Source: Salegentibacter sp. 24
GTDB lineage: Bacteria > Bacteroidota > Bacteroidia > Flavobacteriales > Flavobacteriaceae
NCBI RefSeq assembly: GCF_004362395.1
Contig: NZ_SNWE01000008.1
Coordinates: 1 to 64,000 of the forward strand
Direction of reading: 5' to 3'
DNA length: 64,000 nucleotides
Positions 57,791 through 64,000 of this stretch are shown piece by piece (within the stretch, counting starts at the first letter, position 1; each line of letters begins with the position of its first letter). The notes below the pieces were generated by a model. The model did not search any database and was not told the origin of the DNA. It saw nothing but the letters and a program-made list of their open reading frames with translations. Made by a program: the position numbers and the translations under genes.

Positions 57791-58291
57791 TTAAAATTTT
57801 AACTCAATATTCAAATCGAAATTATCGTAAATCGTCTGGTCCCCAAGTCCGCTAAAGAAACTTCCTGAATTATATTTTACATTGTATTTAGAACGGTCAA
57901 TACTGAGTTTTGTAGTTGCAGTATCGTTTCTATGATCTAGATCAAATGTTACCGGATGGGTGTTATCTTTAATTGTAAGGTCGCCCACAACACCATAAGT
58001 ACCGTCGTCTTTCTTTGCAAGGCTTGTAATTACCAGTTTTGAAGTCGGGTGATTATCCACACCAAAGAAATCGTCTGAGTTCAAATGACCTTCCAATCCT
58101 GCTTTATCGTCTCCTTTAAGGTCGGTTACAGTTATTGTTGTCATATCCATTATAAATTCACCCCCGATTATTTCATCGTTTTCAAACAGGAATTTTCCTT
58201 CTTTTAAATCGATAGTTCCAGAGTGTGAACCCAATACTTTTTTCCCTTTCCAGGCGATATTACTTGCTTGTGTGTTTATTTGTTTTTCCAT
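57791..58291 (-). CDS. YceI family protein, cytoplasmic form
   Basis: From the ATG at 58291 the protein has 166 aa and no signal peptide (MEKQINTQASNIAWKGKKVL). The YceI lipocalin-like fold is clear: GSHSGTIDLKEGKFLFENDE, FIMDMTTITVTDLKGDDKAG, LEGHLNSDDFFGVDNHPTSK and a closing YDNFDLNIELKF. YceI proteins bind polyisoprenoid or fatty-acyl chains. It is a close tandem paralogue of the next gene upstream, which has a signal peptide. A nine-codon longer form (from 58318) is unlikely. Substrate unknown. Confidence 0.88.
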   Translation of the reverse strand: MEKQINTQASNIAWKGKKVLGSHSGTIDLKEGKFLFENDEIIGGEFIMDMTTITVTDLKGDDKAGLEGHLNSDDFFGVDNHPTSKLVITSLAKKDDGTYGVVGDLTIKDNTHPVTFDLDHRNDTATTKLSIDRSKYNVKYNSGSFFSGLGDQTIYDNFDLNIELKF

Positions 58292-58351
58292 AGTTATATT
58301 AATTTTTCTTTTCAACATTGATTTTTAATAGCAATTTCTTCCCCAAGTGAT

Positions 58352-58930
58352 TTAGAATTCCAGCGCCACGTCTAGTTCAAAATTGTCGTAGATGGTTTTG
58401 TCTCCAAGATTATCAAAGAAACTTCCCGAGCCGTAACGTACGTCGTATTTGGTGCGGTCTATAGTTAATTCTGTAGAAGCTGAATTCTCTTCCCAATCCA
58501 AATCAAAAGTTACCTCATTGGTATGGTCTTTTATGCTAAGGTCTGCCACTATACCATAAGTGCCATCATTTTTCTTGGCTACACTAGTGATCACTAGTTT
58601 AGAATTTGGGTAAGTGTTTACCCCAAAAAAGTCATCAGATTTTAAGTGGCCTTCTAATTTGCCCTTATCCTCCCCTTGGAGATCGGTAGCTGTAATTGAG
58701 CTCATATCCATTACAAATTCACCTCCTTTAAGCTCGCCATCCTCTACCAGGAAATAGCCGTCTTTTAAATCAATAGTTCCTTGGTGGGAACCGGTTACTT
58801 TTTCCCCTTCCCAGGTAATATTACTGTCCTTTATATCAATTTTTTTCTCCTGTGCGCTTAGGGTGGTGAATGATAGCAAGGACATTACCATAGCTGAAAC
58901 AAATGCAACTTTAAATAGATTCTTTTTCAT
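58352..58930 (-). CDS. YceI family protein, exported form
   Basis: A 192-aa protein with signal peptide (MKKNLFKVAFVSAMVMSLLS...SAQ) and a YceI domain of ~165 aa very similar to its downstream paralogue (GSHQGTIDLKDGYFLVEDGE; FVMDMSSITATDLQGEDKGK; SDDFFGVNTYPNSKLVIT). It would act in the periplasm. It follows the nitroreductase gene by 35 nt, so it sits in the marR operon. Lipid or quinone binding is a family-level expectation. Confidence 0.9.
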   Translation of the reverse strand: MKKNLFKVAFVSAMVMSLLSFTTLSAQEKKIDIKDSNITWEGEKVTGSHQGTIDLKDGYFLVEDGELKGGEFVMDMSSITATDLQGEDKGKLEGHLKSDDFFGVNTYPNSKLVITSVAKKNDGTYGIVADLSIKDHTNEVTFDLDWEENSASTELTIDRTKYDVRYGSGSFFDNLGDKTIYDNFELDVALEF

Positions 58931-58965
58931 AACAATTTTAAAATTTTAATTAATTGGACTTTAGT

Positions 58966-59598
58966 TTAAATTAAATGGAATAATTCTTCTTCTTGTTTTC
59001 TGACTTTTTTAGCATACTGCAAGGGATCCTCCTTACTTCTGTAGCCGGCAGTGGCAATCACTGCTGTTGTTAAATTTGTACCTGATATCCCCAGGATCTC
59101 ATCAAATTTTTTCGCATCAAAGCCTTCCATGGGACAAGTGTCAATTTTTAAATGGGCAGCAGCTGAAAGTAAATTTCCAAGGGCGATATACGCCTGTTTT
59201 TGTGCCCATATGGATTGCTGGTCTTCAGTTTTTCCTAAAATATTGGAAGTCAGCATATCTTTTAACCCGCTTAAATCCTGTACCTGAACATCGCGAATTT
59301 TACTAATATTCTTTAAATATGCATCGATATATGCCTCGTTGAGTTTTTTAAGTCCAGCGAAAACAAATACATGGGATGCATCTGTTAGTTGTGACTGGTT
59401 CCAGGCAGCTGCTTTTAGTTTTTCTTTCGTTTCTTTATCGGAAATCACAAAAACTTCGTAAGGCTGAAGTCCATAAGAGGAAGCCGAAAGCTGGATGCTT
59501 TTCTGCAGATTCTCTACGTCCAGTTTACTTAAAGGTTTTTCTACATCAAACTTTTTAGTAGCATAGCGCCAGTTTAAATTTTCTATATAATTTTCCAT
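58966..59598 (-). CDS. Nitroreductase family NAD(P)H oxidoreductase
   Basis: A 210-aa FMN-dependent nitroreductase-fold enzyme (NfsB/YdgI branch). It begins NLNWRYATKKFDVEKPLSK, has the FMN-binding SSYGLQPYEVFV, the central LGNLLSAAAHLKIDTCPMEG dimer/FMN segment, and the C-terminal TAVIATAGYRSKEDP. It reduces quinones, nitroaromatics or flavins. It starts 2 nt after the marR stop and is clearly its co-regulated partner; induction by a quinone or electrophile sensed by MarR is a reasonable inference. Confidence 0.92.
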   Translation of the reverse strand: MENYIENLNWRYATKKFDVEKPLSKLDVENLQKSIQLSASSYGLQPYEVFVISDKETKEKLKAAAWNQSQLTDASHVFVFAGLKKLNEAYIDAYLKNISKIRDVQVQDLSGLKDMLTSNILGKTEDQQSIWAQKQAYIALGNLLSAAAHLKIDTCPMEGFDAKKFDEILGISGTNLTTAVIATAGYRSKEDPLQYAKKVRKQEEELFHLI

Positions 59599-59600
59599 AG

Positions 59601-60050
59601 TTATTTTCTTATTTTATTTAAACAATTTGTAATCAATTCTATTTCTTCATAATTGAGATCCTCAATCATTTGTTGTTCAACTGCATCTACTTTAGGGTCG
59701 ATCTCTTTTAATAGTTTCAGGCCTTTCTCAGTGATACTGATTTCAACTTTCCTACGATTAGCTTCGCAGACAATTCTTTGAGTAAGTTCTTTGGCAATAA
59801 GCTTATCAACAAGTCTGGTCGTATTACTCATTTTGCTGACCATGCGTTCCTGAATGGTGCTAAGGTTTGCCGGTTTTCCTTTTTGGCCTCTTAAAATACG
59901 TAGTACATTAAATTGTTGAATCGAAATATCGAAAGGTTTGAGCGCAGCGGCTACCTGTTCATCAATAAGATTTGCAGTTACCAAAATACTTAGACTAAGC
60001 TTTCTGGCAGGCGGCAAATTTTTTGTCTTTAATTGGTCTTCGATTTTCAT
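59601..60050 (-). CDS. MarR family transcriptional regulator
   Basis: A 149-aa winged-helix MarR protein: ISIQQFNVLRILRGQKGKPA, the recognition helix NLSTIQERMVSKMSNTTRLV, wing ELTQRIVCEANRRKVEISIT, and C-terminal dimer helix. The ATG at 60050 is chosen because a strong promoter (-7 box at 60075-60082) starts transcription near 60070; the longer in-frame form from 60173 would begin upstream of it. A perfect 16-bp palindrome covers that promoter, so it probably represses its own operon. Operon order is marR-nitroreductase-yceI-yceI. Confidence 0.9.
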   Translation of the reverse strand: MKIEDQLKTKNLPPARKLSLSILVTANLIDEQVAAALKPFDISIQQFNVLRILRGQKGKPANLSTIQERMVSKMSNTTRLVDKLIAKELTQRIVCEANRRKVEISITEKGLKLLKEIDPKVDAVEQQMIEDLNYEEIELITNCLNKIRK

Positions 60051-60063
60051 TTGTCTAAACAAC

Positions 60064-60079
60064 ATTTGTATATACAAAT
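60064..60079 (-). promoter_or_regulatory. Probable MarR operator
   Basis: ATTTGTATATACAAAT is a perfect 16-bp palindrome overlapping the -7 box and the expected start of the marR transcript. Size and position fit a MarR dimer site, and binding would block the promoter. Confidence 0.7.
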
Positions 60080-60107
60080 ATAGGTTAGTTTTGGAAATTA
60101 AATCAAA
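60075..60107 (-). promoter_or_regulatory. Promoter of the marR-nitroreductase-yceI operon
   Basis: On the minus strand TTTG (60104-60107) and TATATTTG (60075-60082) are 21 nt apart, an excellent match to the Bacteroidota -33/-7 consensus. It gives a leader of ~20 nt before the ATG at 60050. Confidence 0.8.
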
Positions 60108-60245
60108 ATGATATGTTAAATTTTTCAAGATATAATCAAGTGGATTGAAAGTGTAGTTTTTTAAAACTTTCAATATCTTTACACTGTAATAAATGGTAAT
60201 ATTAACCGGTTTCTTTACGGAAGGAATTTAAAAAACATAGGATTT

Positions 60246-60560
60246 ATGAAAGAACTAAGTCAGGAACAATGGCAGTCTCAAATGGAAAAAGATGAGAATG
60301 CAGTGATTTTAGATGTTAGAACTGAAGAAGAGGTGGAAGAAGGGTATATCCCCAATGCTAAAAACCTTGACATCTATAAAGGCCAGGATTTTGTAAATGA
60401 AGTTGAAAAACTGGATAAGGATAAGAATTATTATATCTACTGCCGTTCCGGTAAAAGGAGCGCGCAGGCCTGTACTATTTTAGATCAAATGGGTTTTGCT
60501 AACACCTATAACCTTGAAGGGGGTTTTATGGAATGGGAAGGTGAAAAGACAGAAGATTAA
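60246..60560 (+). CDS. Single-domain rhodanese
   Basis: A 104-aa cytoplasmic rhodanese-like protein. The sulphur-accepting loop is complete at YYIYCRSGKRSAQA with Cys66. N-terminal VILDVRTEEEVEEGYIPNAK and C-terminal YNLEGGFMEWEGEK are typical. It moves sulphane sulphur from an unidentified donor. Divergent from the marR operon, and followed by two terminator hairpins. Confidence 0.92.
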   Translation: MKELSQEQWQSQMEKDENAVILDVRTEEEVEEGYIPNAKNLDIYKGQDFVNEVEKLDKDKNYYIYCRSGKRSAQACTILDQMGFANTYNLEGGFMEWEGEKTED

Positions 60561-60582
60561 ATTTCAGTAAAAAATAATTGGA

Positions 60583-60610
60583 AAAAAGCACTGCCAGAGC
60601 GGTGCTTTTT
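60583..60610 (+). terminator. Intrinsic terminator after the rhodanese gene
   Basis: AAAAAGCAC pairs with GTGCTTTTT around a 10-nt loop, ending in a T-run. It lies 22 nt past the stop. Confidence 0.85.
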
Positions 60611-60615
60611 AGTTA

Positions 60616-60647
60616 AAATAACCGATCAACTGACCGGTTATTTTTTT
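60616..60647. terminator. Second, probably bidirectional terminator hairpin
   Basis: AAATAACCG and CGGTTATTT form a 9-bp stem around a 10-nt loop, followed by further T on the plus strand. With the previous hairpin it may serve both the rhodanese transcript and the convergent uvrB transcript. Confidence 0.7.
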
Positions 60648-60725
60648 GGCATATTGTGGCCTTGTTGTTAGATGTGTTTTCTGATAAACTTTTTACAGGC
60701 AGTCTTTTATCAAAAAGGAATTTCT

Positions 60726-62735
60726 CTAATCCTGTATTTCTTTCACCTTATTCTGAAGCATTTTTATTTCATCCCGGTGTTTTGCCGCTGCCATAAAATC
60801 TAAATCTTTTGCCGCTTTTTCCATAGCTTTTCTTTTCTCCCTGATTCGTTTTTCCAGGTCGGGTTTGCTCATAAATGCAACTTCAGCTTCGGCGGCTTTG
60901 GTAGTCAAAGGTTTTTCAGCATCATAAACATCCAGTTTTTCTTTAATTAGGGTACTATTCTCAAGTTTCTTAACAAGTGGAGTAGGCTGCATGTTATGCT
61001 CTTTGTTGTAATTTATCTGTTTGGTGCGTCGATAATTGGTTTGGTCTATGGTTTTTTGCATACTGTCGGTAATCTTATCAGCATATAAAATAGCTTTACC
61101 TTCTACATGACGTGCTGCTCGTCCGATAGTTTGTGTGAGGGAACGATTACTCCTTAAAAACCCCTCTTTATCGGCATCAATTACTGCAACCAGGGAAACT
61201 TCTGGAAGATCCAGACCTTCTCTTAACAGGTTTACACCAATAAGTACATCAAACAAACCGCGGCGTAGATCCTGCATGATCTCCACCCGTTCCAGGGTAT
61301 CCACATCAGAGTGAATATAACGGCACCTTATATCAATTCGCGTGAGATATTTTGTAAGTTCTTCAGCCATTCGTTTGGTAAGGGTGGTTACCAAAGTTCT
61401 TTGATCTTTATCATTTCTTGTGTGAATTTCCTCAATAAGATCATCGATTTGATTTATACTGGGACGTACCTCAATTACTGGATCTAAAAGTCCGGTTGGT
61501 CTTATAACCTGTTCTACGTAAACACCTTCAGATTTTTGTAATTCATAATCTGCAGGTGTAGCACTTACATAAATAACCTGGTTTTGCAGGGCCTCAAACT
61601 CTTCAAATTTAAGGGGTCTGTTATCCATAGCAGCGGGTAGCCTAAAACCATATTCTACCAGGGTTTCCTTTCTTGATCTGTCACCACCATACATAGCGTG
61701 TACCTGTGGAATGGTCACGTGACTTTCGTCTACCACCATCAGAAAATCGTCTGGAAAATAATCTAAAAGACAGAAAGGACGGGTACCCGGTTGCCTGCCA
61801 TCAAGATATCGGGAGTAGTTCTCAATACCTGAGCAATAGCCCAATTCCCGAATCATTTCCAGGTCGAAATTGGTGCGTTCGCCCAGGCGTTTTGCCTCAA
61901 GATGCTTGCCTATATCTCTGAAATAATCTACCTGTTTTACAAGATCATCCTGAATATGATGAATTGCATTTTGCATTACATCAGGCGATGTCACGAACAT
62001 ATTGGCAGGGTAAATATTAAGGCGTTCATATTTTTCTATAATATCATTGGTACCAGGATGAAAAGCTTCAATTTCTTCAATTTCATCACCGAAAAAATGA
62101 ATTCTGAACGCATTATCCGCGTAACTCGGGAATACATCTACTGTATCTCCTTTAATTCTAAAATTTCCATGGGAGAATTCAGCTTCGGTCCTGGAATACA
62201 AACTCTGGACCAGTTGATGTAAGAATTTAGTTCTGGAAAGTCGCATATCCCTTTCTATCGATACCACATTTTTACGAAATTCTACCGGGTTACCAATTCC
62301 GTATAAACAAGAAACCGAAGCCACCACAATTACATCCCTTCTTCCGCTTAAAAGGGAAGAAGTGGTGCTGAGTCGCAATTTTTCTATTTCCTCATTGATG
62401 GAAAGATCTTTTTCTATGTAAGTTCCAGAGGTGGGAATGAAAGCTTCCGGCTGGTAATAGTCGTAATAACTCACGAAATACTCCACGGCATTATTGGGAA
62501 AAAACTGCTTGAATTCTGAATAAAGCTGGGCTGCGAGTGTTTTATTGTGTGCTAAAACCAAGGTTGGTTTTTGTACCTCCTGGATTACATTGGCAACGGA
62601 AAAGGTTTTACCCGAACCAGTGACCCCTAGAAGGGTCTGGTACTGTTCGTTATTATTAATCCCCTTTACCAGTTGGTCTATGGCTTTAGGCTGATCGCCA
62701 GTGGGTTTGTAGTCTGATTCTATATGAAATTTCAT
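60726..62735 (-). CDS. uvrB: UvrABC system protein B
   Basis: A 669-aa excinuclease subunit. Helicase motifs: Walker A LGVTGSGKTFSVANVI, the beta-hairpin region with SYYDYYQPEAFIPTSG, motif II VVDESHVTIPQV, GVNLLREGLDLPEVSLV and QTIGRAARH. The C-terminal UVR domain (ADLEKRIREKRKAMEKA-like, ~620-669) binds UvrC. UvrB verifies DNA damage and loads UvrC. The start at 62735 (MKFHIESDYKPTGDQP) is the family start; a longer form from 62759 is less likely. Confidence 0.97.
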   Translation of the reverse strand: MKFHIESDYKPTGDQPKAIDQLVKGINNNEQYQTLLGVTGSGKTFSVANVIQEVQKPTLVLAHNKTLAAQLYSEFKQFFPNNAVEYFVSYYDYYQPEAFIPTSGTYIEKDLSINEEIEKLRLSTTSSLLSGRRDVIVVASVSCLYGIGNPVEFRKNVVSIERDMRLSRTKFLHQLVQSLYSRTEAEFSHGNFRIKGDTVDVFPSYADNAFRIHFFGDEIEEIEAFHPGTNDIIEKYERLNIYPANMFVTSPDVMQNAIHHIQDDLVKQVDYFRDIGKHLEAKRLGERTNFDLEMIRELGYCSGIENYSRYLDGRQPGTRPFCLLDYFPDDFLMVVDESHVTIPQVHAMYGGDRSRKETLVEYGFRLPAAMDNRPLKFEEFEALQNQVIYVSATPADYELQKSEGVYVEQVIRPTGLLDPVIEVRPSINQIDDLIEEIHTRNDKDQRTLVTTLTKRMAEELTKYLTRIDIRCRYIHSDVDTLERVEIMQDLRRGLFDVLIGVNLLREGLDLPEVSLVAVIDADKEGFLRSNRSLTQTIGRAARHVEGKAILYADKITDSMQKTIDQTNYRRTKQINYNKEHNMQPTPLVKKLENSTLIKEKLDVYDAEKPLTTKAAEAEVAFMSKPDLEKRIREKRKAMEKAAKDLDFMAAAKHRDEIKMLQNKVKEIQD

Positions 62736-62804
62736 GCGTATTGCTGACTTATTGGTCAACTACTCAATCAATAATCTTGCCTTTTCAAAGCTGTCAACTT
62801 TTCC

Positions 62805-64000
62805 TTAACGTTTCAGGCTGAAATGGCCACTAAATTCCTGACCATTTGCCAGTTTACCTTTAAACCAGTAATCATCAGAAGGCATGGGTTTCCCATTATA
62901 AATACCATTCCATCCAGATGAATTTCGAGGTAGTTCTTTTAATAATTTGCCATAGCGGTCAAAAATATAAATATATTCTACCTGAAAATCGGGAGTATTA
63001 GTTTCATAGGGTAGCCAGTAATCGTTATACCCGTCAGCGTTGGGAGTGAAAAAGGCCGGAAAACCGAAAATCACTTCCTGAAATTGGGCTATTTTGCATG
63101 AATTATTAGTTTGCGCATAGAAGGTATGAGGGCCCCCGGGAATATTTCTGAAAACAGGACTTTCCTGGTATTGGCCGTTGGGATTATCAATGGCGAAGCT
63201 TAAACCTTCAACATCATTGGTAAGAAGTGTAACATCACTGTTTTGACCTTGATTATCAATTTCCAATCCTAGAATTTCAGGGTTTGGGAATTCCTGGACC
63301 ACAAAATCTATAATCTGTCCACAACCTAAATTAGGATCGGTAAGCTTAAGGCTGTAGCTACCTGCTTGAAATACCTCAATACTCAATGTATTTTCACCTG
63401 TATTCCAGGAAAAATCATAATTTTCAGTATTGGTTATATTTAGGTCATTCCCTAGGGTAATTGGAAAATCTGAAGTGCAGACCTGTAGTTCGATTAGGTT
63501 CTTGATTCTTGGGAAACTGGAAAGTTTAAGGTCAATGGACCCAAAACCATAGCAGATATTAGCATTTTCGGCTCTGATATAAATAGTTTTAGCTTCTGAA
63601 ATGTAGGTGTCCTGCAGGGGATTTTGACCGGTTTGGGCATCTGTTTCAGTTTCATGAAAGCTAAGGTTTACTGTATTGTCAAGAGCTAACTCGTCAATGA
63701 TATTTTGCTCGATGATCTGTAAATTAAATTCTGCCTCCCCATCGGATAATTCGCATCCAATAGCAGCCTCAGGTTGGAGAATAACGCTGCTGGTGGTATG
63801 CAATTTAATCGTAGCAATTTCAAAGCAATCTGAATTAAAACCAATAACTTTCACCGTTAATTCCTGATCCTGTACGTTATTGCGATAAATATTTTCAAGC
63901 GCATTTTGGTTTTCAGGGTCATTCTGAGCATCGATCTGGTTTTCGTAAAAATATAATTGTAGATTAGAACCTTCTTCTAAGAGGGCCTGACTGGCAAGTT
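62805..64000 (-). CDS. T9SS type B sorting domain protein, C-terminal part
   Basis: The frame is open to the window edge, so the 5' end is missing; at least 397 residues lie inside. The last ~95 residues are the CHU_C/type B sorting domain for type IX secretion: FPAFFTPNADGYNDYWLPYE, IFDRYGKLLKELPRNSSGWN and SDDYWFKGKLANGQEFSGHF. Upstream are repeats with ENQIDAQNDPENQNAL-like segments and SSFPRIKNLIEL..., typical of the very long gliding-motility-associated surface proteins of Flavobacteriaceae. Surface adhesin or matrix role is likely; ligand unknown. No start inside the window should be trusted. Confidence 0.9.
   Translation of the reverse strand, partial: LASQALLEEGSNLQLYFYENQIDAQNDPENQNALENIYRNNVQDQELTVKVIGFNSDCFEIATIKLHTTSSVILQPEAAIGCELSDGEAEFNLQIIEQNIIDELALDNTVNLSFHETETDAQTGQNPLQDTYISEAKTIYIRAENANICYGFGSIDLKLSSFPRIKNLIELQVCTSDFPITLGNDLNITNTENYDFSWNTGENTLSIEVFQAGSYSLKLTDPNLGCGQIIDFVVQEFPNPEILGLEIDNQGQNSDVTLLTNDVEGLSFAIDNPNGQYQESPVFRNIPGGPHTFYAQTNNSCKIAQFQEVIFGFPAFFTPNADGYNDYWLPYETNTPDFQVEYIYIFDRYGKLLKELPRNSSGWNGIYNGKPMPSDDYWFKGKLANGQEFSGHFSLKR

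Overview
The window is a chromosomal segment of a marine-type Flavobacteriaceae bacterium (Bacteroidota), perhaps near Gramella, Zunongwangia or Salegentibacter. The genus is a guess. The phylum call rests on several things read directly: promoters of the TTTG/TAnnTTTG type, weak or absent Shine-Dalgarno sequences, type IX secretion sorting domains, a TonB-dependent receptor paired with a DUF4249 lipoprotein, DUF6095 and DUF4835 proteins, the monomeric isocitrate dehydrogenase, the long (about 480 aa) GAPDH and the dapA-bamD-rpoZ-coaBC-DUF4835-recN order. The DNA is AT-rich and densely coding. I see no prophage, insertion sequence, CRISPR array or tRNA gene.

Layout. 1-118: the 3' end of a 5S rRNA and its terminator. 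268-4706 (minus): a DUF6095 membrane protein, a DUF4249 lipoprotein with its TonB-dependent receptor, and a lone glycosyltransferase. 4768-12564 (minus): icd, a structured non-coding RNA candidate, rplS, trmD, a coiled-coil membrane protein, GAPDH and an HtrA protease. 12702-15935 (plus): dapF, an acetyltransferase, mltG and a lysozyme-like exported protein. 15932-22491 (mostly minus): an RsmI-like methylase, a low-molecular-weight phosphatase, dnaA, a thioesterase, YigZ, and EamA-HAD-ribD. 22520-27242 (plus): a GNAT, prmC, a LOG-like protein, a glyoxalase-like protein and ligA. 27284-29044 (minus): a 5'-nucleotidase split over two genes. 29212-31100 (plus): a membrane protein and a soluble PAS histidine kinase. 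31585-43702 (plus): lysine/peptidoglycan, outer-membrane assembly, RNA polymerase omega, CoA synthesis, recN, fabI, GT2, YbbR, coaE and an envelope two-component pair. 43977-50135 (plus): a giant T9SS-secreted NHL/HYR protein, an L,D-transpeptidase lipoprotein and an exported Cys-motif protein. 50274-57720 (minus): bTHX, a 47-aa protein and a complete trpEGDCFBA operon. 57791-60173 (minus): marR-nitroreductase-yceI-yceI. 60246-64000: a rhodanese, uvrB and the C-terminal part of a T9SS type B protein that runs off the window.

The strongest regulatory find is a classical transcription attenuator in front of trpE: a well-spaced promoter, an 18-codon leader peptide with three consecutive Trp codons, a segment overlapping its stop codon that can pair with the loop and 3' arm of a strong intrinsic terminator, and then a REP-like inverted pair before the trpE start. 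The leader ORF begins about five bases after the -7 box and so looks leaderless. Second is a roughly 117-nt structured RNA candidate between rplS and icd with its own -7 box, an 11-bp closing stem and a terminator; it may be a 6S-type RNA. Third is a perfect 16-bp palindrome over the marR promoter, which suggests autoregulation. Two very short genes (bTHX and a 47-aa acidic/basic protein) lie downstream of trpA.
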